Below, piece after piece: positions 28,154 to 37,416 of a DNA stretch of 64,000 bases. The notes under the pieces were generated by a model. That model searched no databases. It worked only from the letters and a program-made list of their open reading frames with translations, and had not been told where the DNA came from. The stretch comes from Rhodoplanes sp963712435. GTDB taxonomy: Bacteria; Pseudomonadota; Alphaproteobacteria; Rhizobiales; Xanthobacteraceae. Within the stretch, counting starts at the first letter, position 1. Each line of letters begins with the position of its first letter. The stretch is taken from positions 1 through 64,000 of the forward strand of contig CAVQIB010000017.1 of NCBI GenBank assembly GCA_963712435.1. The letters run 5' to 3'. The translations under genes were made by a program, and so were the position numbers.

Positions 28154-29308
28154 ATGGGTAACAGCGACCTAAACCGTCGTCAGTTCGCCGCCCTTACCGC
28201 AGCAACTGCCGCCACGTGGCAGTCCGTGGCCGAAGCCGGGCCGGCAACTCCGGTCCTCTATCCGGGCGAGGAGTTGACCGAGGCATCCGGTCATCCGGCG
28301 CTGGTGCGCTTCGAACCCGGCCGACCCGGCTTTCCGCTTGTTGTTTTCATCACGGGCGGAGGGGTGCTCGGGCGCATCGCCTATGGGCCGCCCGCCGGAA
28401 GAGCCGCCGACTTCCTGTGCCATTGGCTGCACGAGGAGGGCTTTGCCACTTTGGCACTGTCCTATCCTATCGACACGAGGGGCGTGTTCGACGTCGCGTT
28501 CCCCCGGTTTTCGATCATGGACTGGGCGGAGCAGAGCGCCGAGATCATCGCCCGCCACGTGAACGGGAATGGTCTGGCCGGAAACGTCATCGTCTTGGGG
28601 TGGAGCATGGGCGGACGAATCGCCGAGCCGCTCCAGGCCGCGTTGCGACGGCGCGAAAAGAGCATCGAACTGTTCGTTCCGATGGCCGGGGCATCCGCGC
28701 TCCCCAATATTTTGCCGGGCCTGAAGGGACTGCAGCCCTCACCGAGCGGTCTCGCCTCGATCCAGGGAGCCTACTTGGAGTGGTTGCTCCTCTGCCTTGC
28801 GGATCAGAACCGGATTGCCGGCGGCGTCGTGCTGGACGCGGAGACCTTCACGACCGAGATGACCGGCGACTTTCCGATCGGGCTCGCGGCCTCGGCGATG
28901 CGCTTTCAGAACGGAACCTTCGTATCCGATGCCGCGGCCGACGCTCGTGAGGTCGGCGCCTCGCAATATGACGCCTTTCCGCCGCTCGCGCTGATGACGC
29001 ACGCCTCTCCCATCGACGCCCGGCACGCCCTCACAGATCGAGCGACGTGGGGCGTCTTCATCACGCAGCAGCTTTGCGAAACGCACGTCTTCCCTCGGGC
29101 GAGCAATCTCTCGGCGCTTGAACCCGAGAGGTGGACGCTGCTGGTCCAGCACGTCAGAGACGCCGCGGGTCGACTGAGCGTGACGCTGCCGGGCAACCAC
29201 ATGTTCTTCGTCGGAGAGGACGGAGCGAGGCGAACCGTCCTGGCGCTGAAGCAGCTCAGGCAAACCGCTGCCGAGATTGCGCGCGAAACTGCTCGTCTGA
29301 CCACATGA
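28154..29308 (+). CDS. exported alpha/beta hydrolase
   Basis: The 384-residue protein has a Tat-like N-terminus (NRRQFAALTAATAATWQSVAEA). A hydrolase domain follows: FPLVVFITGGGVLG, then the nucleophile elbow GWSMGGRIAEP (Ser at about 151), and a late GNHMFFVGED that may carry the catalytic His. The substrate is unknown. The start at 28154, with GAGGG upstream, fits the signal; an earlier in-frame start would bury it. Lower GC and lone context fit an accessory gene. Confidence 0.75.
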   Translation: MGNSDLNRRQFAALTAATAATWQSVAEAGPATPVLYPGEELTEASGHPALVRFEPGRPGFPLVVFITGGGVLGRIAYGPPAGRAADFLCHWLHEEGFATLALSYPIDTRGVFDVAFPRFSIMDWAEQSAEIIARHVNGNGLAGNVIVLGWSMGGRIAEPLQAALRRREKSIELFVPMAGASALPNILPGLKGLQPSPSGLASIQGAYLEWLLLCLADQNRIAGGVVLDAETFTTEMTGDFPIGLAASAMRFQNGTFVSDAAADAREVGASQYDAFPPLALMTHASPIDARHALTDRATWGVFITQQLCETHVFPRASNLSALEPERWTLLVQHVRDAAGRLSVTLPGNHMFFVGEDGARRTVLALKQLRQTAAEIARETARLTT

Positions 29309-29469
29309 CCGCGGCGGCGGAGTCGAGCCCGGACGTGGCGCTGCCCGCTTCCGACGCGAGGCCGACCGGCTTGCCGTTGCGTGCCATCATACACCGTTCG
29401 GTCGGGTCACTACTCGGCCCAATTCCAAGGTCAGTTATCCGCAAAAAGTTAACGTCGCCGGCACATTGA

Positions 29470-30180
29470 ATGGATGGGCTCATGCTTACCCTCTATTCCT
29501 ATCCCGAGCTCTTCGGAGTGGCTGACAACAACGGATACGGGCTCAAGGTCTTCGCCTATCTGAAGCTCGCGAGCGTTCCCTTCAAGCATCGACACATCTT
29601 CGATGCGTCCAACGCACCCCGCGGTCAACTTCCCTACATCGTCGATGGAGACGAGGTCATCGGGGACAGTGACGCCATCATCGCGCATGTCGCGTGCAAG
29701 CACGGCGCCGACCTCGACGCAGGACTGAGCGAAGGACAGCGGCGCCTGGGCCTGATGCTGCGCCGAACGCTCGATGACCTCTATTGGGTGATGTCCTATT
29801 CCCGCTGGAAGGACGACGCGTTCTGGCCTGCCTTCAGCGCGGCGGTGCGCGAGCAGCATCCCTCGCTGACGGAGGAGAGCCTTGCGAAGGCCCGCAGCTT
29901 CAACGCCGACCGCTACTATTTTCAGGGCATCGGCCGCTTCGAGCCTCGGGAAGCCTATGCCCGGGGCCTTGCCGATCTCGAGGCGATCGCCGGTCTCGTG
30001 CCGGATCAGGGCTTTCTGTTCGGCGAGCGGCCAGGTAGCGCGGATGCCGCCATTTACGGCTTCATCGCCAACATTCTCTTCTATCCGATCGAGACGCCGC
30101 TCCGATCTTTTGTCGTGGCGCATCCCAATCTCGTGCGACACTGCGAGGAAATCCACGCGGCAATTTTGCGCCCGGCATGA
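29470..30180 (+). CDS. glutathione S-transferase family protein
   Basis: The 236 residues comprise an N-terminal thioredoxin-like half (LTLYSYPELFGVADNNGYGLKVFAYLKLASVPFKHR, then GQLPYIVDGDEVIGDSDAIIAHV) and a helical C-terminal half (GFLFGERPGSADAAIYGFIANILF). LPYIV and the GDSDAII motif are typical of the glutathione-site loop; the subclass resembles metaxin/Fax-like GSTs. The start may be ATG 29470 or ATG 29482. Substrate unknown. Confidence 0.85.
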   Translation: MDGLMLTLYSYPELFGVADNNGYGLKVFAYLKLASVPFKHRHIFDASNAPRGQLPYIVDGDEVIGDSDAIIAHVACKHGADLDAGLSEGQRRLGLMLRRTLDDLYWVMSYSRWKDDAFWPAFSAAVREQHPSLTEESLAKARSFNADRYYFQGIGRFEPREAYARGLADLEAIAGLVPDQGFLFGERPGSADAAIYGFIANILFYPIETPLRSFVVAHPNLVRHCEEIHAAILRPA

Positions 30181-30218
30181 TTCCTCGACCGGCGGTGGGA
30201 AGCGATTAGGGGGAAACA

Positions 30219-30633
30219 ATGAAAAGTCGGACCGGCGGCGAGCTCATTCAGGACTTCCTGACGACGTACGACATTCGATTCGTGTTCGGCAATCCGGGGA
30301 CGACCGAGACCACCTTCCTGGCGGCCGTCCGGCATCCATCCAGCGCCGTCGGCATCGCCGCCGGCTACGCGCTCATCATGGGCAAACCGTCTCGCCAACG
30401 GCATGTTCAACATGCGCAATGCGCTGATGTCCGGCGTGCCGCTGCTGGTGATCAACGGGCAGCAAGATTCTCCGCTTCCTCATACACAATCCGGTCCTCG
30501 GCGCGCCCAACGTCCAGCTGGCCGAAACCGCCGCACCGAGAAGAGCAAAAACCTTCAGACGGTCGGTGATGTTCTCTCCCGCGCGCTCGCGCATCCGGGC
30601 CCGAGTTTCCTGATCATCGATTGCGAGCCGTGA
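30219..30633 (+). pseudogene. internally deleted thiamine-diphosphate enzyme gene
   Basis: The N-terminus MKSRTGGELIQDFLTTYDIRFVFGNPGTTETTFLAAV matches TPP-binding decarboxylases (benzoylformate decarboxylase type). It jumps to SAVGIAAGYALIMGKPS and, in another frame, GMFNMRNALMSGVPLLVINGQQDS, then LIHNPVLGAPNVQLAETAA, and finally to a C-terminal tail (VGDVLSRALAHPGPSFLIIDCEP). Most of the central and catalytic C-terminal domains are missing. It retains both ends, so it arose by internal deletion rather than truncation. Confidence 0.75.
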
Positions 30634-30686
30634 GGACGCTTCGCCGCAGCCACCGGCGGTGAGACACCGGCGGAGAGAGGGCGCGC

Positions 30687-32543
30687 ATGAAAGTAAAAAG
30701 CAGGCGGCCGGGTTTCTGGGACAATCTCATCCCGCTGAAGGGCGGGCTGTTCGGCGCGCAGCTCGCCGGCTGGACGCCGGGTCCCGCCGCGAAGTCGGGG
30801 CTCGGCTGCCGCATCCTCGCGGACCAGATGATCGAGGTCGCGCCCTCCGTCGCGCTGGCGGCCGACGTCTATGTGCCCGAAGGTCCCGGGCCGCTATCCG
30901 GCGGTCGTCGCCTTCGCGGCCTATTCCAAGGAGTTGCAGGCCGCCGGCGCGCCGACCGGCAACAACGAGACCGGCAGCCCGCCCGTCTTCACCGATCGCG
31001 GCTATGCCCATGTCATCGTCACCCGCCGCGGCATGGGTCGTTCCGGCGGCGCCGACGCCGTCTATCTCAACGACACGGACGTGGAGGACCACGCCAAGGT
31101 CATCGCATGGGCGGCCGCGCAGCCCTGGTGCGACGGGCAGGTGGTGCTGTTCGGCACCTCCTATTACGGGCTGACGCAGCCGCAGGTGGCGCGCCTTCGC
31201 CCGCCGGCGCTGAAGGGCTTCTTCGCCAACGAGATGTGCACGGACTTCTTCCGCCACATCGCCATGTTCGGCGGCGCGCCGCAGCCGGATTTCTTCGCGC
31301 TGTGGATGGGCGCGAACTTCACGCCGTTCCAGTTCGCGCTGCGCGTGCCGCCGCTCGCTGCGCGCGCTGGTGAGCCACATCACCAACTCGCCGCTGAAGC
31401 GCCTGTGGTGGCCGCAGGTGAAGAAGCGCATGGCGCGGATCATGAAGGGCGTTCCAGCGGCAGGTCCCGACGCGACCGACGCGCGAACTGTTCGCGGCGC
31501 TCATGCTCGACGGCAAGACGCGCGCGACGCAGCCGCGCTGCCGCATGGGCCCTTCCGGCGCGCTCGCCGACATCAAGGTGCCGTTCGTGGTGGTGCAGAA
31601 TCCGGGCTATCTCAACCTGCACCAGTTCGGCGCCTACGACCTGTTCGAGAATGCCGGCACGCCGCCCGACCGAAAATGGCTGATCATCGGGCCGGCGAGC
31701 TACGATCTGCCGGTCTATCACTGGCAGCTGGAGGCGCTCGCCTTCTTCGACCATCTCCTCTACGGCGCCGACAACGGCTATGCCGCGCAGGCGCGGGTGC
31801 GATACTGGACGGAAGGGGCCGAGGACTATCGCAGCGCCACGGATTGGCCGCTTCCCGGCAGCACGCCGCTCCGGCTCTATCTCGCCTCGAACGGCGCCGA
31901 TGCAGCGACGCACCGGCTCACCTGCGCGCCGGGCGAAGACGGGGCGAACCGATGGGCGGCCGTGCCCCTCGGCGCCATCGTGACGGCCGGCTTCGACGAG
32001 GTGGCCAACCAGCGCCTCACCTTCGAGATGCCGGTCGAGGAGGAGATGGAACTGACCGGTCCGGTGACGGTGAGCCTCTCCTTCAGCTCCAACGAGATCG
32101 ATTCCCACGTGGTGGCCCGCACCGGCCTCGTCTCGGCCGACGGCGCCTACCAGATCCTCTCCATGGGCGCGATCCGCCCGGCCTGCCGCAGGATCGACGC
32201 GGCGCGCTCCACCGCCACCGAGATCGCCATCGACATCGACACGCCCGAGCCGCTGGCGCCGGGCGTGCCGGTGACGCTTCGCTTCAGCCTGACGCCGCAG
32301 CCGGTGGTGCTGAAGCCGGGCGAGCGCTCCGCCTCGATATCGCCAGCCGCACCGACCTCCTGCGCAGCGACGTGAGCCATGGTCACGCGCAGTTCGACAT
32401 GCAGGTCCCGCCCTATTTCGCGCGCAACACTCTCCACTACGGGCCGGACACGTATCATCGAGCTGAGGCGCCCGGGCGCAACGGCGCCGAGCCGGGGCGT
32501 CGATCCAATGCCGGCGGCGCCGCCGGCTGAGCATCGCGGGTGA
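30687..32543 (+). CDS. CocE/NonD family hydrolase, several frameshifts
   Basis: Across frames this is an X-Pro dipeptidyl-peptidase S15-type hydrolase of about 600 residues. Pieces include LAADVYVPEGPGRYPAVVAFAAYSKELQ, RGYAHVIVTRRGMGRSGG, the nucleophile region VLFGTSYYGLTQPQVA, RKWLIIGPASYDLPVYHWQLEALAFFDHLLYG, and a C-terminal jelly-roll domain (RLTFEMPVEEEMELTGPVTVSLSFSSNEIDSHVVARTGLVSADG). Shifts occur near 30893, 31365, 31480, 32340 and 32455. The corrected stop is TGA at 32541. The family hydrolyses esters or amides (glutaryl acylase, cocaine esterase). The substrate is unknown. Confidence 0.75.
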
Positions 32544-32955
32544 CGGTCTCGATGAATTCCTTGGGAGCCGTCCGGGATTCCTCAAATTGTTGGGAGGTTG
32601 GGAACCCGCGAGTGACTGCGCCGCCTAAATCTTGGGTCTGTCAAATGCCGCTTGGGACCAACAACTGGAACCACTTCAGAGCGGCCGAAGGTACGGACCG
32701 GGGAACCTATCAGTTCGGCGCAAAAGTCACCGTCAGATAAACGGAGCCCTCGCCATCGACCACCAACGCATTTCACGGCGATCCGCCGCGCCGTTCCCTC
32801 GCGGGCCTTGGGGCGGCCGACTTCTAGAGGGCGACGCTTTGCATCGTTCTGGACAAGAAATAAGCGTCAACTCGCATCGGTCAACGACCCTACTAGTCTA
32901 GTAGAGAATTCTTCCTAATCAGATTTTCGCGCCGAAATAGACGCCCATATCTTGA
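32544..32955. other. gene-free stretch
   Basis: About 410 bases of lower GC lie between the CocE-type gene and the higA stop. Short frames on both strands show no recognisable protein, and I see no RNA element. Confidence 0.4.
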
Positions 32956-33240
32956 TCAAGCCACCCGTCTCGGCTTGATCGCGGAGTAATCGTGCCCGGC
33001 TGCGGCCTTCGAGAGGTCGTGCGCGGCTTGCAGGTTGAGCCAGAAGCGCGGGTCGGTGCCAAAATAGCGGGCGAGCCGCAGCGCGGTGTCGGCGGTGACG
33101 TCGCGCTCCCCGCGCGCAATCTCGCTGACCCGGTTTGCCGGCACGCCGAGTTCGGCGGCAAGCGCCCGCGCGCTCAGGCCGAACGGCACGAGGTAATCCT
33201 CTTTCAACACCTCGCCGGGATGCGTGCGCACACGGGTCAT
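32956..33240 (-). CDS. higA: HigA antitoxin
   Basis: The 94-residue XRE-type protein reads THPGEVLKEDYLVPFGLSARALAAELGVPANRVSEIARGERDVTADTALRLARYFGTDPRFWLNLQAAHDL. The HPGEVL opening and FWLNLQ motif are diagnostic of HigA. It follows its toxin by 16 bases on the minus strand and would bind DNA to repress the pair. Confidence 0.95.
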   Translation of the reverse strand: MTRVRTHPGEVLKEDYLVPFGLSARALAAELGVPANRVSEIARGERDVTADTALRLARYFGTDPRFWLNLQAAHDLSKAAAGHDYSAIKPRRVA

Positions 33241-33256
33241 GGCTCCTCCTCAATGA

Positions 33257-33532
33257 TTAATCTACGATCTCGACCGCATCCGGCCCGTCCGGGGTCCAGC
33301 GGAAGCAAACGCGCCATTGATCGTTGACCCGGATGCTGTATTGGCCCTTGCGATCGCCCTTCAACGCTTCGAGCCGATTCCCGGGTGGAGAGTTCAGGTC
33401 CGTCAGCCGAACTGCTGCATCGAGTTGGTCCAACTTGCGCAGGGCCACGGCCTTGAACGAACGCCAGCGCGCCGGACACAGGTCCTCGCGAAACAGGCGC
33501 TCGGTCTCGGCGTCAGCGAAGCTCCTGATCAC
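33257..33532 (-). CDS. higB: HigB toxin
   Basis: The 91 residues of the HigB/RelE-type ribonuclease read MIRSFADAETERLFREDLC, then ALRKLDQLDAAVRLTDLNSPPGNRLEALKGDRKGQYSIRVNDQWRVCFRWTPDGPDAVEIVD. The PPGNRLEALKGDR and INDQWR-like motifs are characteristic. It is upstream of higA in the usual toxin-first order of this family. Confidence 0.95.
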   Translation of the reverse strand: MIRSFADAETERLFREDLCPARWRSFKAVALRKLDQLDAAVRLTDLNSPPGNRLEALKGDRKGQYSIRVNDQWRVCFRWTPDGPDAVEIVD

Positions 33533-33957
33533 GAATGTAGTATGCGATACGTTCCACGTACCGGCGAGGCCAAATCGATCGGCAACAGCCTCCTCCGGTC
33601 GTCATGTCAGAGAGCCAGCCGCTTGCCTCTCCGAGCGAGACTTGCGCCCGCCGGACGCCGCGCCTTTCGGCAGCCCGCGTTTGAGATCGAGCGACTGCCC
33701 GGCCTCGCCTGTGGCGGCTTCGACAAAGCGGGCCCCTGCTCAACGGGGTCCCGCCCGGCCCGCCTGCCCGAGCCGACCCGAGATGCGGCAAGGCTGCGCG
33801 CCGCGCAGACGAATATAAGCCGCGGCCGCGCATTGCGCTTCGGGTGGCTCTTGGCTATACGGACCGGAACGAACGATATAGTGACCGGCCTCCAACGGCC
33901 GGGGGGAAGCACGCGTCCTGCGTGCGGGCTGAGTTTCAGGGGCTTCAGAGAGTTGCC
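33533..33957. other. intergenic region before acpXL
   Basis: These 425 bases hold no intact gene. A minus-strand frame within 33600-33780 reads GPAFVEAATGEAGQSLDLKRGLPKGAASGG before a stop and may be the tail of a lost gene. The acpXL promoter must lie in the last 120 bases; I see no convincing hexamers. Confidence 0.35.
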
Positions 33958-34239
33958 ATGTCATCGACGTTCGATACCGTCGCCAATATTATTGCCGAGA
34001 CATGCGACATTCCGCGTGAACAGATCAAGCCGGAGAGCCACGCGATCGACGATCTCGGGATCGACAGCCTTGATTTTCTTGACATCGCCTTCGCCATAGA
34101 CAAGGCCTTCGGGATCAAGCTTCCGCTGGAAGAGTGGACGCAAGAGGTCAACGACGGCAAGGCGACGACCGATCAGTATTTCGTGCTCGGCAATCTCTGC
34201 ACCCAGATCGATTCGCTCGTAGCCGCCAAGGGAGCCTAA
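33958..34239 (+). CDS. acpXL: very-long-chain fatty acid acyl carrier protein
   Basis: The 93-residue acyl carrier protein has the phosphopantetheine Ser in DDLGIDSLDFLDIAFAIDKAFGIKLPLEEW. AcpXL carries the 27-hydroxyoctacosanoyl chain that is attached to lipid A in Hyphomicrobiales. The tail VNDGKATTDQYFVLGNLCTQIDSLVAAKGA and the neighbours identify it as AcpXL rather than the housekeeping AcpP. First gene of the VLCFA cluster, 10 bases before fabZXL. Confidence 0.95.
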   Translation: MSSTFDTVANIIAETCDIPREQIKPESHAIDDLGIDSLDFLDIAFAIDKAFGIKLPLEEWTQEVNDGKATTDQYFVLGNLCTQIDSLVAAKGA

Positions 34240-34249
34240 TCGCCCTTTC

Positions 34250-34723
34250 ATGCGGCTAGAGTATTTCCAGCTCATCGATCGTATCGTCGGCTTCGATCGC
34301 GCTGCGCGGACGATCAAGGTCGAAGCACAGGCGCCTACCGCAAGCACGGTTTTCGAAGGCCACTTCCCCGGCCTGCCGCTGATGCCGGGCGTGCTTCTGA
34401 TCGAGGCGATGGCGCAGTCCTCCGGCTGGCTGTTGATTGCGCTCAACCGCTTCACCCGGATGCCGTTTCTCGCCGCGGTCAAGGAGGCGAAGCTGCGCTC
34501 CTTCGTGACCCCGGGCCAGTCGCTTTCGATCACGGCCGGACTCGTGCACGAGGGCTCCGGCTACGCGGTGACGAAGGCTACGATCGAGGTCGAAGGAAAG
34601 GGCGTGTGCGGAGCGGAGCTCACGTTCCGCCTTGTGCCGTTCCCCAATGAGAGCTTCCGCGCCAGCATGGACAGCATGGCGCGGTCGATCGGCTTTCCGA
34701 TGGAGGCGGCCCTCGATGGCTGA
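34250..34723 (+). CDS. fabZXL: 3-hydroxyacyl-ACP dehydratase of VLCFA synthesis
   Basis: The 157-residue hot-dog protein has FEGHFPGLPLMPGVLLIEAMAQSSG carrying the catalytic His and Glu of FabZ. It dehydrates 3-hydroxyacyl-AcpXL during chain elongation. The last 8 bases overlap the fabF2XL start, indicating coupled translation. Confidence 0.93.
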   Translation: MRLEYFQLIDRIVGFDRAARTIKVEAQAPTASTVFEGHFPGLPLMPGVLLIEAMAQSSGWLLIALNRFTRMPFLAAVKEAKLRSFVTPGQSLSITAGLVHEGSGYAVTKATIEVEGKGVCGAELTFRLVPFPNESFRASMDSMARSIGFPMEAALDG

Positions 34724-35898
34724 TGCACCGCGTGAGACCTGGATAACCGGGATAGGCGTCGTCTCGTGCCTGGGCGAGGGCCCGGACGCGCATTGGCGCC
34801 GGCTGAACGAATGCGACCCGGTTTTCGACGCGACGAGCTTTGCCCCCTATATCGTGCATCCGCTCGCCCCGATCACGCTCGATACGCAGATTCCGAAAAA
34901 GGGCGACCAGCGCCAGATGGAGCCCTGGCAGCGCTACGGCGCCTATGCCGCCGGGCTTGCGCTCGAACTCGGCCGGCGCCAAGGGCAATCCGGAGCTGCT
35001 CGGCCGCATGGACATGATCGTCGCCGCCGGCGGCGGCGAGCGCGACTTCGCGGTCGACGACGCGATCGTCACCGGCCTGCTCAAGGCCGACAACAAGGGC
35101 CGCTTTCTCAACGAGCACCTGCTGAGCGATCTGCGGCCGACCCTGTTCCTGGCGCAGCTGTCGAACCTGCTCGCCGGCAGCATTTCCATCGTGCATGGCG
35201 TGATCGGCTCGTCGCGGACATTCATGGGCGAGGAGGCCGCCGGGGTCGAGGCGGTGCGCATCGCCTTCGCGCGGATCGCCGCCGGCCAGAGCGATATCGC
35301 CCTCGTGGGCGGCTCGATGAACGCCGAGCGCAAAGACCTGCTGATGCTCTACGAGTTCGGCGGCTACCCGCTCAAGAACGCATTCCGACCGGTGTGGGAG
35401 CGTTCACCCGACAGTGGCTTCGCGCTTGCCTCGCTCGGCGCCTTTCTCGTGCTCGAAGAACGCGGCCATGCCGAGCGGCGCGGCGCGCAGCCTTTGGCGC
35501 GGCTCTCGGCGGTCGAGAGCGCGTGGTCGCATCGCGCGCCCGGGGCCATTGACGCCTCGCTCGCGCAAATGTGGGATGCGCTTCCGGCCGACGGCGTGAC
35601 GGCGGTCCTGTCGGGGGCGACGGGAGCGGAGCCGGCCACCAGCGAGGAACGCGATTTCCTCAAGAAGCGCGGCCTGCCGGTGCGGGCGACCGGCACCCAT
35701 GTGGGGCACGGAATGGAGCCGCAATTCGCCATGAATATCGCGCTTGCGGCGCTGGCGATCACGCGCGGCAAGCTGTTTGCGCCTTGCGACGGATCGGGCT
35801 TCGAAGCCCCTTGCGACGAGGCGCTCGAGCGGGTCATCGTCACCGCGGTCGGCCACTTCCGCGGCGAGGGCCTCGCCGTCGTCGAGGCGGTCCGCTGA
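34716..35898 (+). CDS. fabF2XL: ketosynthase-like FabF2XL lacking catalytic residues, one frameshift
   Basis: A thiolase-fold protein of about 393 residues starts MADAPRETWITGIGVVSCLGEGPDAHW. A one-base shift near 34975 separates ALELGR from AKGNPELLGRMDMIV. At the position of the nucleophile motif (TACASG in its neighbour) it reads HGVIGSSRTFMGEEAAG with no Cys. Where INAHGTST is expected it reads LSGATGAEPATSEER with no His. The later His region THVGHGMEPQFA remains. It therefore looks like a chain-length-factor-type partner of FabF1XL rather than an active enzyme. It belongs to the lipid A VLCFA operon. Confidence 0.85.
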
Positions 35899-35912
35899 GG
35901 GTGAATGTTTTT

Positions 35913-36028
35913 CGTCATCGTCCGCGCAAGCGGACGATCCAGTAGACGCAGAGATCGCATAGACGCACGGCTTGCCGATCCAAGCCGGCTCCATGGCGAC
36001 TGGATGCCCCGCGTCGCGGAGCATGACG
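35913..36028. repeat. dispersed palindromic repeat, copy C
   Basis: It starts CGTCATCGTCCGCGCAAGCG with inner pairs TCGTCCGC/GCGGACGA, a GATCCAGTAG / CGACTGGATG pair flanking the centre, and the end GGAGCATGACGG. A small hairpin, ATTCCCGCGTTCGCGGGA, follows. It has the same plan as 11001 and 19195. It separates fabF2XL from fabF1XL and may interrupt the operon. Confidence 0.7.
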
Positions 36029-36128
36029 GGAGGAGGACTAGATTCCCGCGTTCGCGGGACTAAGCGGCATTGTGGAATAGTCCGCGGACCGGGGCCAACT
36101 CCAGCGCGGGCGGGAGAGGAGAACCGTC

Positions 36129-37416
36129 ATGGCGTCTTTGCGCGACAAGGCCGGCCGCCCCGTCGTCGCGGTCACCGGCATGGGCATCGTCACCTCGCTC
36201 GGCGCCGGGCAAGGAGGACAACTGGACCAGGCTCGTCGGCGGCCAATCCGGCATCCGCACGGTCACGCGCTTCTCGACCGAAGGCCTGAGGACCCGGATC
36301 GCCGGCACCGTCGACTTCGTGCCGGTCGAGCCGTTCAGCGCGCCGGCGCTGACCGAGCGGCTCGCCGAACTCGCGGCCGAAGAAGCGATCGCGCAGGCGG
36401 TATCGGCGGCCGCGGCGACTTCCCGGGTCCGCTGTTCCTGGCCGTGCCGCCGGTCGAGATCGAATGGCCGCAACGCACCGACCTCGCCGCCGCCTCGGGC
36501 GCGAACGACGAGGTGCACTACGACGACCTGCTGCGCGCCGCCGCCACCGGGCGCTTCCAGCGCTATTACGATCGCTTCATGTTCGGCTCGGTCGGCGAAC
36601 GCATCTCGCCGACCGCTTCGGCACGCAAGGGCTCGCCGATCTCGCTCACCACCGCCTGCGCCTCGGGCGCGACCGCGATCCAGCTCGGCGTCGAGGCGAT
36701 CCGCCGCGGCGAGACCGATGCGGCGCTGTGCATCGGCACCGACGGCTCGGTGAATCCCGAAAGCGCTGATCCGCTTCTCGCTGCTCTCGGCGCTCTCGAC
36801 CGCCAACGATCCGCCGGAAGCGGCGTCCAAGCCGTTCTCGAAGAACCGCGACGGCTTCGTCATGGCCGAAGGCGCCGGCGCGCTGGTGCTGGAAAGCTAC
36901 GAGCCGCGCGCGCGCGCGGCGCCACGATCCTCGGCGTCGTCGAGGGCTGCGGCGAGACTCGCCGACTCGTTCCACCGCACCCGCTCGAGCCCGGACGGCA
37001 AGCCGATCATCGGCTGCATGCGCAACGCGCTCGCCGATGCCGGCCTCGACGCCCGACGACATCGACTACATCAACGCGCACGGCACCTCGACGCCGGAGA
37101 ACGACAAGATGGAATGCCTCGGCGTGACGGCCGTGTTCGGCGAGCGCGCGCAAGGAGCATGCCGATCTCGTCCAACAAGTCGATGATCGGCCACACGCTC
37201 ACCGCGGCCGGCGCGGTCGAGGCGGTGCTTCGCTGCTGACGCTTGAGCATCAGCGCATCCCGCCGACGATCAACTACGACGTGCCCGATCCGGCGATCCC
37301 GCTCGACGTGGTGCCGAACGTCGCGCGCGACGCCAAGGTCACGCACGCGCTCTCCAACTCCTTCGGCTTCGGCGGCCAGAACGTCTGCCTGGTGCTCGGC
37401 GCGGGAGCCGGCGTGA
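36129..37416 (+). CDS. fabF1XL: 3-oxoacyl-ACP synthase of VLCFA synthesis, several frameshifts
   Basis: This beta-ketoacyl-ACP synthase elongates acyl-AcpXL. Pieces in three frames are GRPVVAVTGMGIVTSLGAG, EDNWTRLVGGQSGIRTVTRF, KGSPISLTTACASGATAIQLGVEAI (nucleophile Cys), INAHGTSTPEND (His), MSNKSMIGHTLTAAGAVEAVL (Lys and His) and HALSNSFGFGGQNVCLVLG. The full catalytic triad is present. Shifts lie near 36210, 36415, 36765, 36905, 37050, 37150 and 37225. The corrected TGA at 37414 overlaps the ATG of the next gene. Confidence 0.85.

Noticed and set aside
32540..32740. A short plus-strand frame after the CocE-type gene.
   Set aside because: It overlaps the corrected stop of that gene, has no recognisable motif and no ribosome site.
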